Source: Collinsella sp. (GTDB lineage Bacteria > Actinomycetota > Coriobacteriia > Coriobacteriales > Coriobacteriaceae). From it: a stretch of 64,000 nt of DNA. Below the pieces are notes generated by a model. It saw only the letters and a program-made list of their open reading frames with translations, did no database searches and was not told the origin of the DNA. The stretch's first letter is position 1. Each line of letters begins with the position of its first letter. Of this stretch, positions 6,803 to 16,461 are shown piece by piece. A program made the position numbers and the translations under genes. The stretch spans positions 78,243-142,242 of the forward strand of contig JAHYYP010000001.1 of NCBI GenBank assembly GCA_019424905.1, read 5' to 3'.

Positions 6803-9196
6803 ATGTGCGGAAGCCACTTTGATAAGCAAACTCAGCGTGAGCGCACCTGCTCGCTGGTTCACGGTACCCGGTGTTGTGTGGGTGCCAAAATAGCTTGCGC
6901 CGGCGCGTGTGCGCTTATGGTCGGCCAGCTGCTGCTGCCGAGCGTGGCGCTGGCGACGGAATGCGCCGATCCCGCCGCTGGGACGGATGAAGTTGCCGCG
7001 GCTCCGGTGACGCCGACGGTTGCGGAGGATACGGCCGCAACGACCGCACCAGCCGCTTCGACCGTGCCTGCAGCCGATGCTGCTCCGGCGGCGCAAGCCA
7101 CCGCTGAGCCTCAGCAGACGGCCCCGACTGGCGCCACCGATGAATCCAACGATGCGGCACCCGCTGAACAAAATACTCCCAGCGACAACGCCGCCACGCC
7201 GGCGAATGACGCCATCATGCCCTGCGGTGTGACCGATGTTGTTGGCGGCAGCGGCGTTAGGGTCAATATTACGGTGCGGAACAATTACACCGACATCAAG
7301 AAAGAAGAAACGATTGAGTATGTGAAGGGGATTGCCCTTGTAGATGGAGACCAGTCTGCTCTCGATGGTAGCGCTTTGACTTTTATCGGCCTGGGGGACT
7401 TGATCGTCCATGCGGCGTATGACAGTGCGAGCAATAAAACAACGCTTACCCTGGATATCAGCAAGATTCAGAGACAGAAGGAGGAGCAGAAGTACTTTAC
7501 GGAGTACAAGGAGAATAAGTCCAAGATGACGACCACCTATGATGGATCCAAGCTTACGTATACGGGTACAGAGCCCGGGAATATCATCATCGGTGATCCG
7601 GACGACGCCTTTAAAGGAGATACCGAGGCGACCGGGAAACCCACTATTAACGAGATCCGGGATGACTACTACACCCGCACCCATGTCTACGAGAGGGCGT
7701 GCCTTGTTATCCCGGCAGCGGAATCAGAATCGGAATCCATCTCCTTTGCCAATGTTCAGAATACGAACTTCAATTGGCAGCTGGATACTGGTCCGCAGGC
7801 GACGGCAGGTGTCCCTAACTACGATGCAGATAAATACGAAATCGCTTATGAATGCTGGCAGGAATTTGAAAACAACGAACCCGTTGCTGCCTGGTATTCC
7901 GATAACGGCTCACATGGTTCCCTGCCGACTATTACAAAGTTTAAAAGCGGGAAAGAGTACGTGTATTCTCTTATGCTGAAGCCAAAAGACGGATATTCCT
8001 TCAGCGATGAAACCGTTGTTACCGTAAACGGGGAAACCGTAAAGTCGAGTCTAAGCGGAGAATTCCTGTATGTCCCTGCTATTAAAACAATTACGATGCC
8101 TGCTTCGTCGGAAAACGAAGCTCTTGAGAATCTAAACGTCAACGATGTGAAAACCGACTATGCGCCCGGCGAGGCGCCGCGTGCGACCGCGACGATTCCT
8201 GCCGCCGATGCCGATAAGTATGAGATCGCCTATGAGTGCTGGGAAGAGATGGATGGCAGCGACCCTGCGGAGCTCAAGCCCGTTGCCTTCTGGTATTCCG
8301 ATCCCGCAATGTACACGCCGGGCATGAAGAAGATCGACCACTTCGAAGAGGGCAAGTTCTACATGTATTCCGTTGAGCTGAGGCTCAAGGGCGACAATAC
8401 CGTGGCTGATGACTGCGAAATGAACGTCAACGGTCATTGGGCGCACCACATCAAGACCGCCAACGGCGTCTTCGCGCCACACACTGACAATATGCTGTGC
8501 GAGCAGCCGATTGATGAATGGCGGGCAATCGACGTTATCGAGATCAACGGCGCCACGACTATCTTTAAGGCGGGCGACAAGCCGGTCTTTACGGCGAATG
8601 TTCCGACGGCCTCCAACTCCCTTCCTCAGTGTGAGTTCTGGACGGGCAGCGATGGCAGCGAAGTGAACTCTCAGAAGTTCTGGGATCAGAACATTACGAA
8701 TCACATCGACGCCTTTAAGCCTGGCGTGACCTATCGCTACGGCATCTACCTCAAGTCCGCGCGCGGCTTCTACTTCACGCCCGACACCAAGCTGATGATC
8801 AACGGCCAGGAGTGCGGCTACCAGGTCGCGGATAGCGTATCCGATGAGGACAGCGGCTGGATCTACACCCTGTGGCTCAACACCGATCTGACCTTTACGC
8901 CTGAAGCCACGCCGACTCCCGATCCGCAACCTACGCCGGATCCCAAGCCGACACCGCAGCCTGAGGTTAAGCCCGAGACCAAGCCCGAAGTGAAGCCCGA
9001 GACCAAACCCGCGGCCAAGCCGGCTACGACCACCACGGTGAGCAAGACGGTTGAGAAAGCCACGCCGGCCAAAAAGTCCGCCGCCGTCCTGGCCGCCACG
9101 GGCGACACCACCGCGATGACGGTCACCGCCCTGGGCATCGCCGGCGCAACCGTTGCCGCCGCAGGCATCGCCGCGACCAAGCGCCGCAAGCGCTAG
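6803..9196 (+). CDS. Cell-surface protein with three tandem domains and an LAxTG sorting signal
   Basis: A secreted, wall-anchored protein of 797 residues. ATG 6803 follows the SD AAGGAGGG. A basic N-terminus and hydrophobic segment (ACAGACALMVGQLLLPSVALA) form the signal peptide. An Ala/Thr/Pro-rich low-complexity stretch follows (to about residue 145). Three related domains of about 110-130 residues come next, two with DADKYEIAYECW and an aromatic WYSD motif and a third, more diverged one with FKPGVTYRYGIYLK. A Pro/Lys-rich spacer (repeats of KPETKPEV) leads to LAATG (from residue 763), a hydrophobic helix and KRRKR. LAxTG is the motif used by class E sortases. The binding target is unknown. 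Codons in about 7260-8150 are noticeably more AT-rich than the ends. Confidence 0.85.
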   Translation: MCGSHFDKQTQRERTCSLVHGTRCCVGAKIACAGACALMVGQLLLPSVALATECADPAAGTDEVAAAPVTPTVAEDTAATTAPAASTVPAADAAPAAQATAEPQQTAPTGATDESNDAAPAEQNTPSDNAATPANDAIMPCGVTDVVGGSGVRVNITVRNNYTDIKKEETIEYVKGIALVDGDQSALDGSALTFIGLGDLIVHAAYDSASNKTTLTLDISKIQRQKEEQKYFTEYKENKSKMTTTYDGSKLTYTGTEPGNIIIGDPDDAFKGDTEATGKPTINEIRDDYYTRTHVYERACLVIPAAESESESISFANVQNTNFNWQLDTGPQATAGVPNYDADKYEIAYECWQEFENNEPVAAWYSDNGSHGSLPTITKFKSGKEYVYSLMLKPKDGYSFSDETVVTVNGETVKSSLSGEFLYVPAIKTITMPASSENEALENLNVNDVKTDYAPGEAPRATATIPAADADKYEIAYECWEEMDGSDPAELKPVAFWYSDPAMYTPGMKKIDHFEEGKFYMYSVELRLKGDNTVADDCEMNVNGHWAHHIKTANGVFAPHTDNMLCEQPIDEWRAIDVIEINGATTIFKAGDKPVFTANVPTASNSLPQCEFWTGSDGSEVNSQKFWDQNITNHIDAFKPGVTYRYGIYLKSARGFYFTPDTKLMINGQECGYQVADSVSDEDSGWIYTLWLNTDLTFTPEATPTPDPQPTPDPKPTPQPEVKPETKPEVKPETKPAAKPATTTTVSKTVEKATPAKKSAAVLAATGDTTAMTVTALGIAGATVAAAGIAATKRRKR

Positions 9197-9232
9197 GTTT
9201 TGGTGACGGCGCCTATCCTCGGCTTCAGCAAA

Positions 9233-9370
9233 ATCTCGATCTGTAACACCAAACTGCCCAAAACGGCTCTAGATGTTACAGATTGAGATGAACCGAATGG
9301 CCGCCAATCTAATGTCTCGATCTGTAACACCAAGCGGGGAATTTGACCTCTAGCTGTTACAGATCGAGAC
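9233..9370. repeat. Array of two 57-bp palindromes (units 2 and 3)
   Basis: Units are 9233-9289 and 9314-9370, 81 bases apart start to start, with a 24-base linker. Each has 16-base arms (consensus GTCTCGATCTGTAACA / TGTTACAGATTGAGAC) and a 25-base centre that differs between units. The left flank, with TCCTCGGCTTCAGCAAA, resembles the left flanks of the arrays at 16172 and 33685. The array starts 36 bases after the first surface-protein stop codon. No open reading frame of note crosses it. Confidence 0.9.
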
Positions 9371-9391
9371 AAACCGACCGGCCGAGTCCAG

Positions 9392-9428
9392 AACCACCGT
9401 AAAGGTGCCTGTCCCCTTTGTGGTGGTT
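9392..9428. repeat. ACCACCACAAAGG hairpin, copy 4 (inverted orientation)
   Basis: AACCACCGTAAAGG (9392-9405) pairs with CCTTTGTGGTGGTT (9415-9428), one position being a wobble or mismatch. The loop TGCCTGTCC is the reverse complement of the GGACAGGCA loop in copies 1 and 3, so this copy lies in the other orientation. It follows the palindrome array by 21 bases. Confidence 0.75.
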
Positions 9429-9438
9429 TGCGCAGGTA

Positions 9439-9472
9439 GAACGGTAGGTTCGTATATATGAACCTACCGTTC
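9439..9472. promoter_or_regulatory. Hairpin/operator candidate upstream of the second surface-protein gene
   Basis: GAACGGTAGGTTC (9439-9451) and GAACCTACCGTTC (9460-9472) are a perfect 13-bp inverted repeat around GTATATAT. It lies 60 bases before the start codon and is preceded by CGCAGGTAGA, as is the related hairpin at 6681. The stem differs from that one at compensating positions while the GGTTC/GAACC core is kept. Confidence 0.6.
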
Positions 9473-9532
9473 GCTTTGTTTTTGGACAACGATTACGCTG
9501 GATGACTTTTGGTTTGCAGGAAAGGAACGACC

Positions 9533-12500
9533 ATGAGGTGGACTACTGCTCGAGCGCTTTGCCGACGGCTGACGGTTGCCACGGTGACCCTCGCGATGGT
9601 GACGGGTTCGTTTCCCGCGGGCGCGTTTGCTGAGGCCCTCAACACCGACGGCACTTTTGTGCAGACGGATAACGGCCAAGCAGCCGACGCCGCTCCCGCC
9701 GATTCGGCTGACGCCCAAACGTCAGACTCTGCTTCCGCCGACCCCGCGCCCGATGCCGGCGCCGCCGACCCCACAGTGCTCGATAGCGGTGATACCCCTA
9801 CGCCCCCGCCCTCCGAGATTGCATCGGCGGCGGGCCTAACGGGCGCCGGGCAGACCGAGAGCACACCTGCGGGTACGCTCGCCACTGATCTTGTCGAGGG
9901 CAAGGAACTCGCCGAGCAGCAGAAGCAGGAGGAGACCGCCGAAGCCGAAGCAACCTGGAATGAGGATCTTGGGCTCTGGATGACCTCGAAGGGCGCTACG
10001 GGCGTAAAAGGCGAATACGATGATGGCTACGTGGCCGGCGAGCAGACTCCCGCGCAGTACTACTTCTCGATCGATAGCCTCACCAACGAAATTTCTATCG
10101 AGTATGGCGACGCGGGCATTACCACGTTGGAGGTGCCCTCGACCATCGACGGCAAAAATGTCGTGAGTCTTAAGGGCATGGGAAACGTTGCGCTCACATC
10201 AATTACGTTTGCCCCCGATTCGCATATCCGCTCTGTGGGCGGTTTGGGCGGCAGCAGCATCAAGGAAATCGCACTGCCCGATTCGGTTGAGGAACTGGGC
10301 TGGAATGCGTTTACTGGAAGCAAGACACTTCACACGGTGACCTGGCCCAACAACGCGGCCTTTACCACGATTCCCGAGCAGGCCTTTGAGGGCTGCGAAC
10401 AGCTTGACGACAATGTGGTGGCAACGCTGCCACCTTCGGTTAAGACTATCGACTATCGCGCCTTCGCCAATTGCGGCGTACCGCAGTTCTATGTCTCGGA
10501 CACAACGGTACTCACCTTTACGCAGATCAACGTGCCGGGCACGGTGGAGCGGATTGAGCGCTATGCCTTTGACGGGTGCTCGCACGTGTCATCGGTGACG
10601 ATCGGCGATGGTGTCAAATCTATCGGGGCGCTCGCGTTCGCCTCTCTTGATCCTGCGATTGCCGGCAAAGAGATTGTGCTACCCAAAAGCGTGGAAATGA
10701 TAGAGTGGGGAGCTTTTGAGAACACGAGATACGGAAACGAGACGAACCATAATGCCGTTGCCCTGCGCGTGATGAACCCCGATCTTCAGTTTGGTGAGGC
10801 GGGCTATCCGGGCGACTATAATGAGCGCGTGACAATCGATGGCGTAACGTATACGATTCCCTTTGGTGAAGGCCAGACCATCTATGCCTATGCGACCGAT
10901 TCGGCTGGCAACCCCTCGATGGTCAAAAAGCTTGCCGATGCCGTGGCCGATCGCAAGGACTCCGTCGATTCCTCGAAGCCTGCCTACACGTTTGAGTGGA
11001 TGGGCGAGGCGGCCCAGGTGACGGGCAAACTTCCCCAGAGCGCGGCGGCCGTGCTCTTGCAGGCGGGGCAGTCCACGCCGTTGACGGTTGGCGACGACGG
11101 CTCCGTTGCTGCCAACGTCCTCTCCAAGACGGCAGCAACGCTGCGCATTTCGCTCAGCGGTTACTATGACATGGTGCTGGCGCGCCCGGGCGACCAGATG
11201 ACGGGCACATGGAATATCGGAGAGATTAAGGCGGAGGACTTTACCAAGATTCCGGCTTCGCGCGCGATTGAGCTCAACGTGGGCTATCTTGAACCGATTA
11301 TGGGCCAGGATAAGACCGAACGCATTGAGCTCGATAGTCTCGATAACATCGATCTGACGGTGAAGAACGGCGGCAAGACGCTTAAGCCTGCCAAGGGTGA
11401 CAAGGAAAACGACTTCCGTATCCAGGGCACAGCGCTCGTGGTGTCGCAGGCCATTGCCGACGCGGACCAGGATCTGGAGATAACGCTCGAGCCCAAAGAC
11501 AGCCTCAAGCTGGGTGGGACGACGGCGACGGTGAAGCCCTCGGCCGGCAAGGTCGATATCGACTTGAAGCCCTGGGGCACGGCGACGGTCGCGACCAAGG
11601 GCGACTACCAGGGCGCTAACCGCGTGCTGGTGTTCCGTACGTCCGACGGCAAGCTGGTCGCCGACGGCGTCACCTATCTGATGGGTTACGAAGACGATGG
11701 CACCACGCCTATCATGAAGGCCGAGACGCCGCGCCTTAAGGCCGGTTCGTACACCATCGTCGCCTTTAACAAGACGAGCTACGACATCCAAGCGACGAGC
11801 TATTCCACGTTTAGCCGCCTAGGGCTGACCGTGGGTAAGCATATCGCGCAAAAGCAGGTGAAGATTGAGGACGGCAAACAGCTCGACGTGACGCTCGACG
11901 TCCCCACGTTTGACGTGGAGACGTATCGTGCCGAGCGCGGGCTGACGGCGGGCTCGGTTATCGCTGATTCGTCCGCGGTCGTTGGCGTGGAGACCGAGCT
12001 GCGCATTCATTACGAGCTCAAGGACAGCCAGGCTGCCAAGATTGAGATTCCGCTGGCCAAGGATGCCGTCGGGGATGTGTCCGCAGGCTCTCGCGAAGCC
12101 GGCGCCAGCTCCGAGGCCATGTGGGCTGACACAACTTGGGAGGGCGACAACCTCGTTCTCAATATGAATAAGGGCATGGGCGCCGATGTGTTTGTGCGCT
12201 TTAAGCCTAAGGCCGCGGGCATCTATGCCATCTCGCCGCTTATTACGCTGGGCGAGGTGACGTTGCCGCTGGGAAGCACCACACTCGAGGTTAGCGGATC
12301 GCGCATCGAGGTCGACAGCACCGACGTTCACAGCCTACTGGGCAATGTGGCCTACGTATACGCAGCGCCCGGAAAAAGCGTGCAGCTTACCGTGGGCGTG
12401 GGCGCCTCGGCCGCAAAGTACACCGGCAAGACCAATAAACTCGGCCGTGCCAAGATTGAATACGACCTGCCGCAGGATACGCTTGCCGCCGAGCGTGTGA

Positions 12501-15500
12501 CGCTCGAAGCGCGCGTGGGCTCGACCGCTGCTGCCGCCGCTGCTGCCGAGGTAACGGCTCGCAATTATGTGCGCTATGTTCCGGGCGCTTCGGTCTGGAA
12601 CTTTGATGTGACGTATCGTGGCGGTACGCAAAGCCTGGTCAAGGACGGCAAGGACACCGGCAAGAGTCTGTGGACCTTCCACCATCTGCCGCAAAAGAAG
12701 AACGCCTACTGGACGTTCGATATCACGCTCGAGGTGGGAAACGAAGAGGCCGCCGACACGCTCGACCTGTACGTGGACTGCGTGGATGGCAAGACGGTGA
12801 CGATTCCTCTGACTCAAAAGTCGCGCGAGGGCACCCATGTGCGCTATGTGGCGGAGTATGTGGACGAGGGTTACCTTAAGCTGCTCGACGAGTTTAACAA
12901 GGCGAATGACTCGACCTATGTGAACTGCGGCAACTTTGAGCAGATCTTTATGCCGCAGACCTACCGCATCTCCAATGCTCAGCTTATGACCATGCTGAGT
13001 TTTGACGCCAACGCTTCGGCCAAAAAGCATTCCGCCGCGGCCGAGGAGCGCCAGCAGGAGTTCTCGAATGCCGTGCAGCAGTGGCACGAGTATATGATGG
13101 ATAACTCGTTTAATGATGTCGACGAGGCCTTTAACGACGCGATTGACCAGATGGTCGCTGATGCGTTTGCCGAGGAGGACGAGAACGGTAAAGAGGACGA
13201 AGCCCAAGGTGGAGCTGCCCGTAAGGCTCGTCGCGCCCCTGCCGCCAGCGACGGCGAGGGTGATGGTGCTGGCAACGACGAGGCCGCGCAGTTTGCGGCT
13301 GAGCTCAAGGCCGCGGTCGGCGGGTCGGCGGCGCTGCTGACCCAGCAGGGCGACAGCTATGGCGTCAATGTGGACAAGATGATCTTTGAGGATGCTTACG
13401 GCACCAGCGAGGATTGGTATCAGGAACTCGCGGCGGCCCAGGGCGCGAACGCTGCGGATGCGGCCGCCATCAAGGAGCTCGTCGACCATGCATCGCGAGC
13501 GGAGTTTATTGCCCAGCAGGCCGAGGATCTGGTGGGCCAGTCGATGGGTATCGGCCAGCTCAACCAATACGGAAGCTGGAATGACGCAACCGCTGCGGCG
13601 CTCAACAAGTGTGCGGGCATTAAGGCCAGCGAGTACAACGGCCAGTCGACGAGCGGGTTTAACGATTTGGGCCAGGCGCTCGGCAGCTCGCTGAGCTACA
13701 AGGCGGCTGACGACGATACCGTCAAGGGCTTTAAGGTCGCCGCGCCCGATGGCGAGCAGACGGCCTATATCGAGTCGGAATTTATCGAGAACTCCAATAA
13801 CAACAAGAACCAGGCGCTTCTGTTTAACTCGATCGCCATGCAGTGCGACATTCTGGACGACCTGTACGACAACTGGAATGTGGTCCATAGCCTCAACAAC
13901 TCCAAGGTGCGCGGATGGCTCATGGCCTGGAAGCTCAACGGCGACGTGAGCGCCCATATGAAGCTCATCCGCACGATCCGTTCGCTCAAGAGCTATAAGA
14001 TCGAGTGCGAGATGTTCGGACAGGTCTTTAAGACCGATGCGTGGAAGGCGGCCGGCCAGGCGTTTCCCGCGGCGACCCAGGGTATCGGCATCTTTACCGG
14101 CATTTACGGCGTGAACGATGCCAGCAAGAACTGGGAGAACGTGAACGTCCGTATGCAGAAGGTGAAGGGCGAGCGCGAGGGCTATGAGCTTCAGCATACG
14201 CGCTTGCTTGCCAAGCCCGAGAAGACCGAGGACGACTGGAAGTGCATTTACGCGCTGCGTGACGCCATGGAGAAGGCGCGTGCGTTTGAGGATCTGCTGT
14301 ATCGCCAGCTCTGCCACGACAGCACCGATGTGGCGGTGGGCTCCATTATGACAATCGCCGGCGTGCTGACGGCCGGTTCGGCGGGTACCGTGGTGGGCGC
14401 CGCCTATGATGCAGCTTCGACCAGCGTAGGTTCGGAGCGCGCGATTAAGCTGACCAATGCCGAATGCGCCTACGATGTTGCCTGCGAGCAGGTGGAGCGC
14501 GCGTGCCAGAATCGCATTACGGTCAACTGGGGCGAGCTGACCGATGCCGAGGTCTACAAGGCCAACAAGGACGGCTTGATCTCGGACGAGAAGATGCAGT
14601 CGATCTTCGAGGCGCGTTATCGCAATGTGCCTGCCAAGGCAGCACCCGACCCTGCGGGCGTGGTGTACGAGGGCCTGCTGTCCAATACGGTTGAAGGCGC
14701 GGCGGTTGAGCTGTGGAGCGCCGACGATGCGGCCGGTACCAATGCGGTGCGTTGGGATGCCGAGGGGTATGAGCAGGACAATCCGCTTGCAACGGGTGCG
14801 GACGGTGCGTACAACTGGAATACGCCGACCGGCTGGTATCAAGTGCGCGTGACCAAGGACGGGTATGAGGAGGCGCGTTCGGCTTGGCTGCGCGTGCCGC
14901 CGATTCAGACTGAGGTGAACATTGGCTTGGTGTCGACGGCGGCGCCCGAGGTAGCTTCGGCCCATGCCTATACCGATTGCATCGAGGTTGAGTTTGCGCA
15001 GTATATGGATGCGAGCGACGATGCCCTGGTCGCATTGTGCGCGCAGGGCTTGGGCGACGTGACGTATACGTGGCTCGACAAGCAGGACGATCCCAATGGC
15101 AAGCCGCTGTCACGCGTGCTGCGTATTCGCTATGCCGATGCGCGTGAGGCGGGCTCGACGGTGGCGTTTGAGCTCGACGGTGCTCGCAACTACGCCGGCA
15201 CGGCCATGGCGCGCTGGGCAAGTGGCGAGCTTGTCGTGGGCGTTCGTGCCGACAAACTCAAACTCAACGTGGAGCAGGCCGTGACCATGCTTGATGGCAG
15301 TGACTTTGAGCTGGTGGCGCACGTGACCGATAAGGCGGGCAAGCCGTTTGCGGGCGCCAAGGTTAGTGTTGGGCTGGAGTCCTCGGCTATCTGCTCTGTC
15401 GATGCCACCCAGGCCGTGACGGGCGAGGACGGTGCGGCGACGTTTGTGCTGCATGGTGCTCTGCCCGGTTTGACGACGTTGACGGCGGCGGTGGGCGGCA

Positions 15501-16135
15501 CGGCGCTGTCCAAGCAGGTCGACGTTCGCGTGTCTGCCGAGGCAGTGCGACCGGCGCGACCGGTGGCGACGATTGGTGCGACGACGTTTGGTGCATGGTC
15601 GCCCAAGGAGAACTACATTACGGTGCCCAAGGGCACGAAGCTGGAGCTTTCTGCCGAGGATGGCGCGACGATTTGGTACACCACCAACGACACCTGCCCC
15701 TGCCGTGACGAAGGCCGTGTAAAGTACACCGAGCCCATTGCGCTCGATAGCAACATGTATGTGCGCATTGCGGCACAGCGCCCTGGCATGTCGTACAGCG
15801 AGTATTCCGAGCGTCTGAACATTACGATTACGGTGACCGATGAGGCGGCGCCTGATCCGACGCCCGATCCGGACCCGACGCCTGGCGACGGCGAGCAGGG
15901 CGGCGGTGCGGATGGCTCTGGCGGCACCGGGGTACCTGCGGGCGGTTCGACTTCGACGACGACCACGGTGACGACGAACAAGTCCAAGGGTAAGGGCGAG
16001 AACGACAAGAAGTCCGGCGGCACGGAGCTCGCCAGCACGGGTGACTCCACCGCGATGACGGTCGCCGCCTTGGGCATCGCCGGCGCAACCGTTGCCGCGG
16101 CCGGCATCGCCGCGACCAAGCGTCGCAAGCGTTAG
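9533..16135 (+). CDS. Giant LRR-containing cell-surface protein with LAxTG sorting signal
   Basis: A 2200-residue secreted wall protein. ATG 9533 follows the SD GGAAAGGAA. A signal peptide (ALCRRLTVATVTLAMVTGSF) is followed by an Asp/Ala/Pro-rich stretch. Residues of about 190-400 carry BspA-type leucine-rich repeats (SIKEIALPDSVEELGWNAF, RIERYAFDGCSHVSSVTIG). The long middle contains beta-rich domains and a helical, charged segment near residues 1140-1330 (AAEERQQEFSNAVQQWHEYM). Ig-like/carboxypeptidase-like repeats follow (AGKPFAGAKVSVGLESSAI), then a chitobiase/beta-hexosaminidase C-terminal-like domain near 2036-2090 (GATIWYTTNDTCPC). The tail is LASTG (residue 2166), a hydrophobic helix and KRRKR, almost identical to the tail of the preceding surface protein. 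Its likely role is adhesion; the ligand is unknown. Confidence 0.87.
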   Translation: MRWTTARALCRRLTVATVTLAMVTGSFPAGAFAEALNTDGTFVQTDNGQAADAAPADSADAQTSDSASADPAPDAGAADPTVLDSGDTPTPPPSEIASAAGLTGAGQTESTPAGTLATDLVEGKELAEQQKQEETAEAEATWNEDLGLWMTSKGATGVKGEYDDGYVAGEQTPAQYYFSIDSLTNEISIEYGDAGITTLEVPSTIDGKNVVSLKGMGNVALTSITFAPDSHIRSVGGLGGSSIKEIALPDSVEELGWNAFTGSKTLHTVTWPNNAAFTTIPEQAFEGCEQLDDNVVATLPPSVKTIDYRAFANCGVPQFYVSDTTVLTFTQINVPGTVERIERYAFDGCSHVSSVTIGDGVKSIGALAFASLDPAIAGKEIVLPKSVEMIEWGAFENTRYGNETNHNAVALRVMNPDLQFGEAGYPGDYNERVTIDGVTYTIPFGEGQTIYAYATDSAGNPSMVKKLADAVADRKDSVDSSKPAYTFEWMGEAAQVTGKLPQSAAAVLLQAGQSTPLTVGDDGSVAANVLSKTAATLRISLSGYYDMVLARPGDQMTGTWNIGEIKAEDFTKIPASRAIELNVGYLEPIMGQDKTERIELDSLDNIDLTVKNGGKTLKPAKGDKENDFRIQGTALVVSQAIADADQDLEITLEPKDSLKLGGTTATVKPSAGKVDIDLKPWGTATVATKGDYQGANRVLVFRTSDGKLVADGVTYLMGYEDDGTTPIMKAETPRLKAGSYTIVAFNKTSYDIQATSYSTFSRLGLTVGKHIAQKQVKIEDGKQLDVTLDVPTFDVETYRAERGLTAGSVIADSSAVVGVETELRIHYELKDSQAAKIEIPLAKDAVGDVSAGSREAGASSEAMWADTTWEGDNLVLNMNKGMGADVFVRFKPKAAGIYAISPLITLGEVTLPLGSTTLEVSGSRIEVDSTDVHSLLGNVAYVYAAPGKSVQLTVGVGASAAKYTGKTNKLGRAKIEYDLPQDTLAAERVTLEARVGSTAAAAAAAEVTARNYVRYVPGASVWNFDVTYRGGTQSLVKDGKDTGKSLWTFHHLPQKKNAYWTFDITLEVGNEEAADTLDLYVDCVDGKTVTIPLTQKSREGTHVRYVAEYVDEGYLKLLDEFNKANDSTYVNCGNFEQIFMPQTYRISNAQLMTMLSFDANASAKKHSAAAEERQQEFSNAVQQWHEYMMDNSFNDVDEAFNDAIDQMVADAFAEEDENGKEDEAQGGAARKARRAPAASDGEGDGAGNDEAAQFAAELKAAVGGSAALLTQQGDSYGVNVDKMIFEDAYGTSEDWYQELAAAQGANAADAAAIKELVDHASRAEFIAQQAEDLVGQSMGIGQLNQYGSWNDATAAALNKCAGIKASEYNGQSTSGFNDLGQALGSSLSYKAADDDTVKGFKVAAPDGEQTAYIESEFIENSNNNKNQALLFNSIAMQCDILDDLYDNWNVVHSLNNSKVRGWLMAWKLNGDVSAHMKLIRTIRSLKSYKIECEMFGQVFKTDAWKAAGQAFPAATQGIGIFTGIYGVNDASKNWENVNVRMQKVKGEREGYELQHTRLLAKPEKTEDDWKCIYALRDAMEKARAFEDLLYRQLCHDSTDVAVGSIMTIAGVLTAGSAGTVVGAAYDAASTSVGSERAIKLTNAECAYDVACEQVERACQNRITVNWGELTDAEVYKANKDGLISDEKMQSIFEARYRNVPAKAAPDPAGVVYEGLLSNTVEGAAVELWSADDAAGTNAVRWDAEGYEQDNPLATGADGAYNWNTPTGWYQVRVTKDGYEEARSAWLRVPPIQTEVNIGLVSTAAPEVASAHAYTDCIEVEFAQYMDASDDALVALCAQGLGDVTYTWLDKQDDPNGKPLSRVLRIRYADAREAGSTVAFELDGARNYAGTAMARWASGELVVGVRADKLKLNVEQAVTMLDGSDFELVAHVTDKAGKPFAGAKVSVGLESSAICSVDATQAVTGEDGAATFVLHGALPGLTTLTAAVGGTALSKQVDVRVSAEAVRPARPVATIGATTFGAWSPKENYITVPKGTKLELSAEDGATIWYTTNDTCPCRDEGRVKYTEPIALDSNMYVRIAAQRPGMSYSEYSERLNITITVTDEAAPDPTPDPDPTPGDGEQGGGADGSGGTGVPAGGSTSTTTTVTTNKSKGKGENDKKSGGTELASTGDSTAMTVAALGIAGATVAAAGIAATKRRKR

Positions 16136-16171
16136 GTTTTGGCGACAACGCCCATTCTCGGCTTTTGCAAG

Positions 16172-16390
16172 ATCTCAATCTGTAACACCAAGCCAGATAT
16201 TTGGGTTCCAGGTGTTACAGATTGAGACAAACTGTTCGGCCGCCAACCTAACGTCTCGATCTATAACACGTAGCGAGGAATTTGGCCTCCAACTGTTACA
16301 GATTGAGACAAAGCGGGGGGCGGCTGGAGAAATATCTCGATCTGTAACAACTACAAGGCTCAACAGGGCCTAACTGTTACAGATTGAGAC
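16172..16390. repeat. Array of three 57-bp palindromes (units 4-6)
   Basis: Units are 16172-16228, 16253-16309 and 16334-16390: exactly 57 bp each, 81 bases apart, 24-base linkers. The array begins 36 bases after the stop codon, the same distance as at 9233. The first linker (CGGCCGCCAACCTAAC) closely matches the linker in that array. The whole 3' end, from the sorting signal through the palindromes to the ACCACC hairpin, is therefore duplicated between the two surface-protein genes, this copy having one extra unit. Confidence 0.92.
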
Positions 16391-16411
16391 AAAACGACCG
16401 GGCAAGTCCCC

Positions 16412-16447
16412 AACCACCACAAAGGTGCCTGTCCCCATCGTGGTGAT
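16412..16447. repeat. ACCACCACAAAGG hairpin, copy 5 (degenerate right arm)
   Basis: AACCACCACAAAGG-TGCCTGTCC is intact on the left, with the loop in the orientation of copy 4. The right arm reads CCATCGTGGTGAT, so only the outer GTGGT part still pairs. It occupies the same position relative to the palindrome array as copy 4 does. Confidence 0.6.
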
Positions 16448-16461
16448 CGGGCGGCCGGCAT

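Noticed and set aside
12335..14965. An 876-codon open frame on the minus strand inside the giant surface-protein gene
   Set aside because: It is antisense to a well-supported protein, Arg/His/Leu-rich as expected from a high-GC shadow frame, and has no SD.
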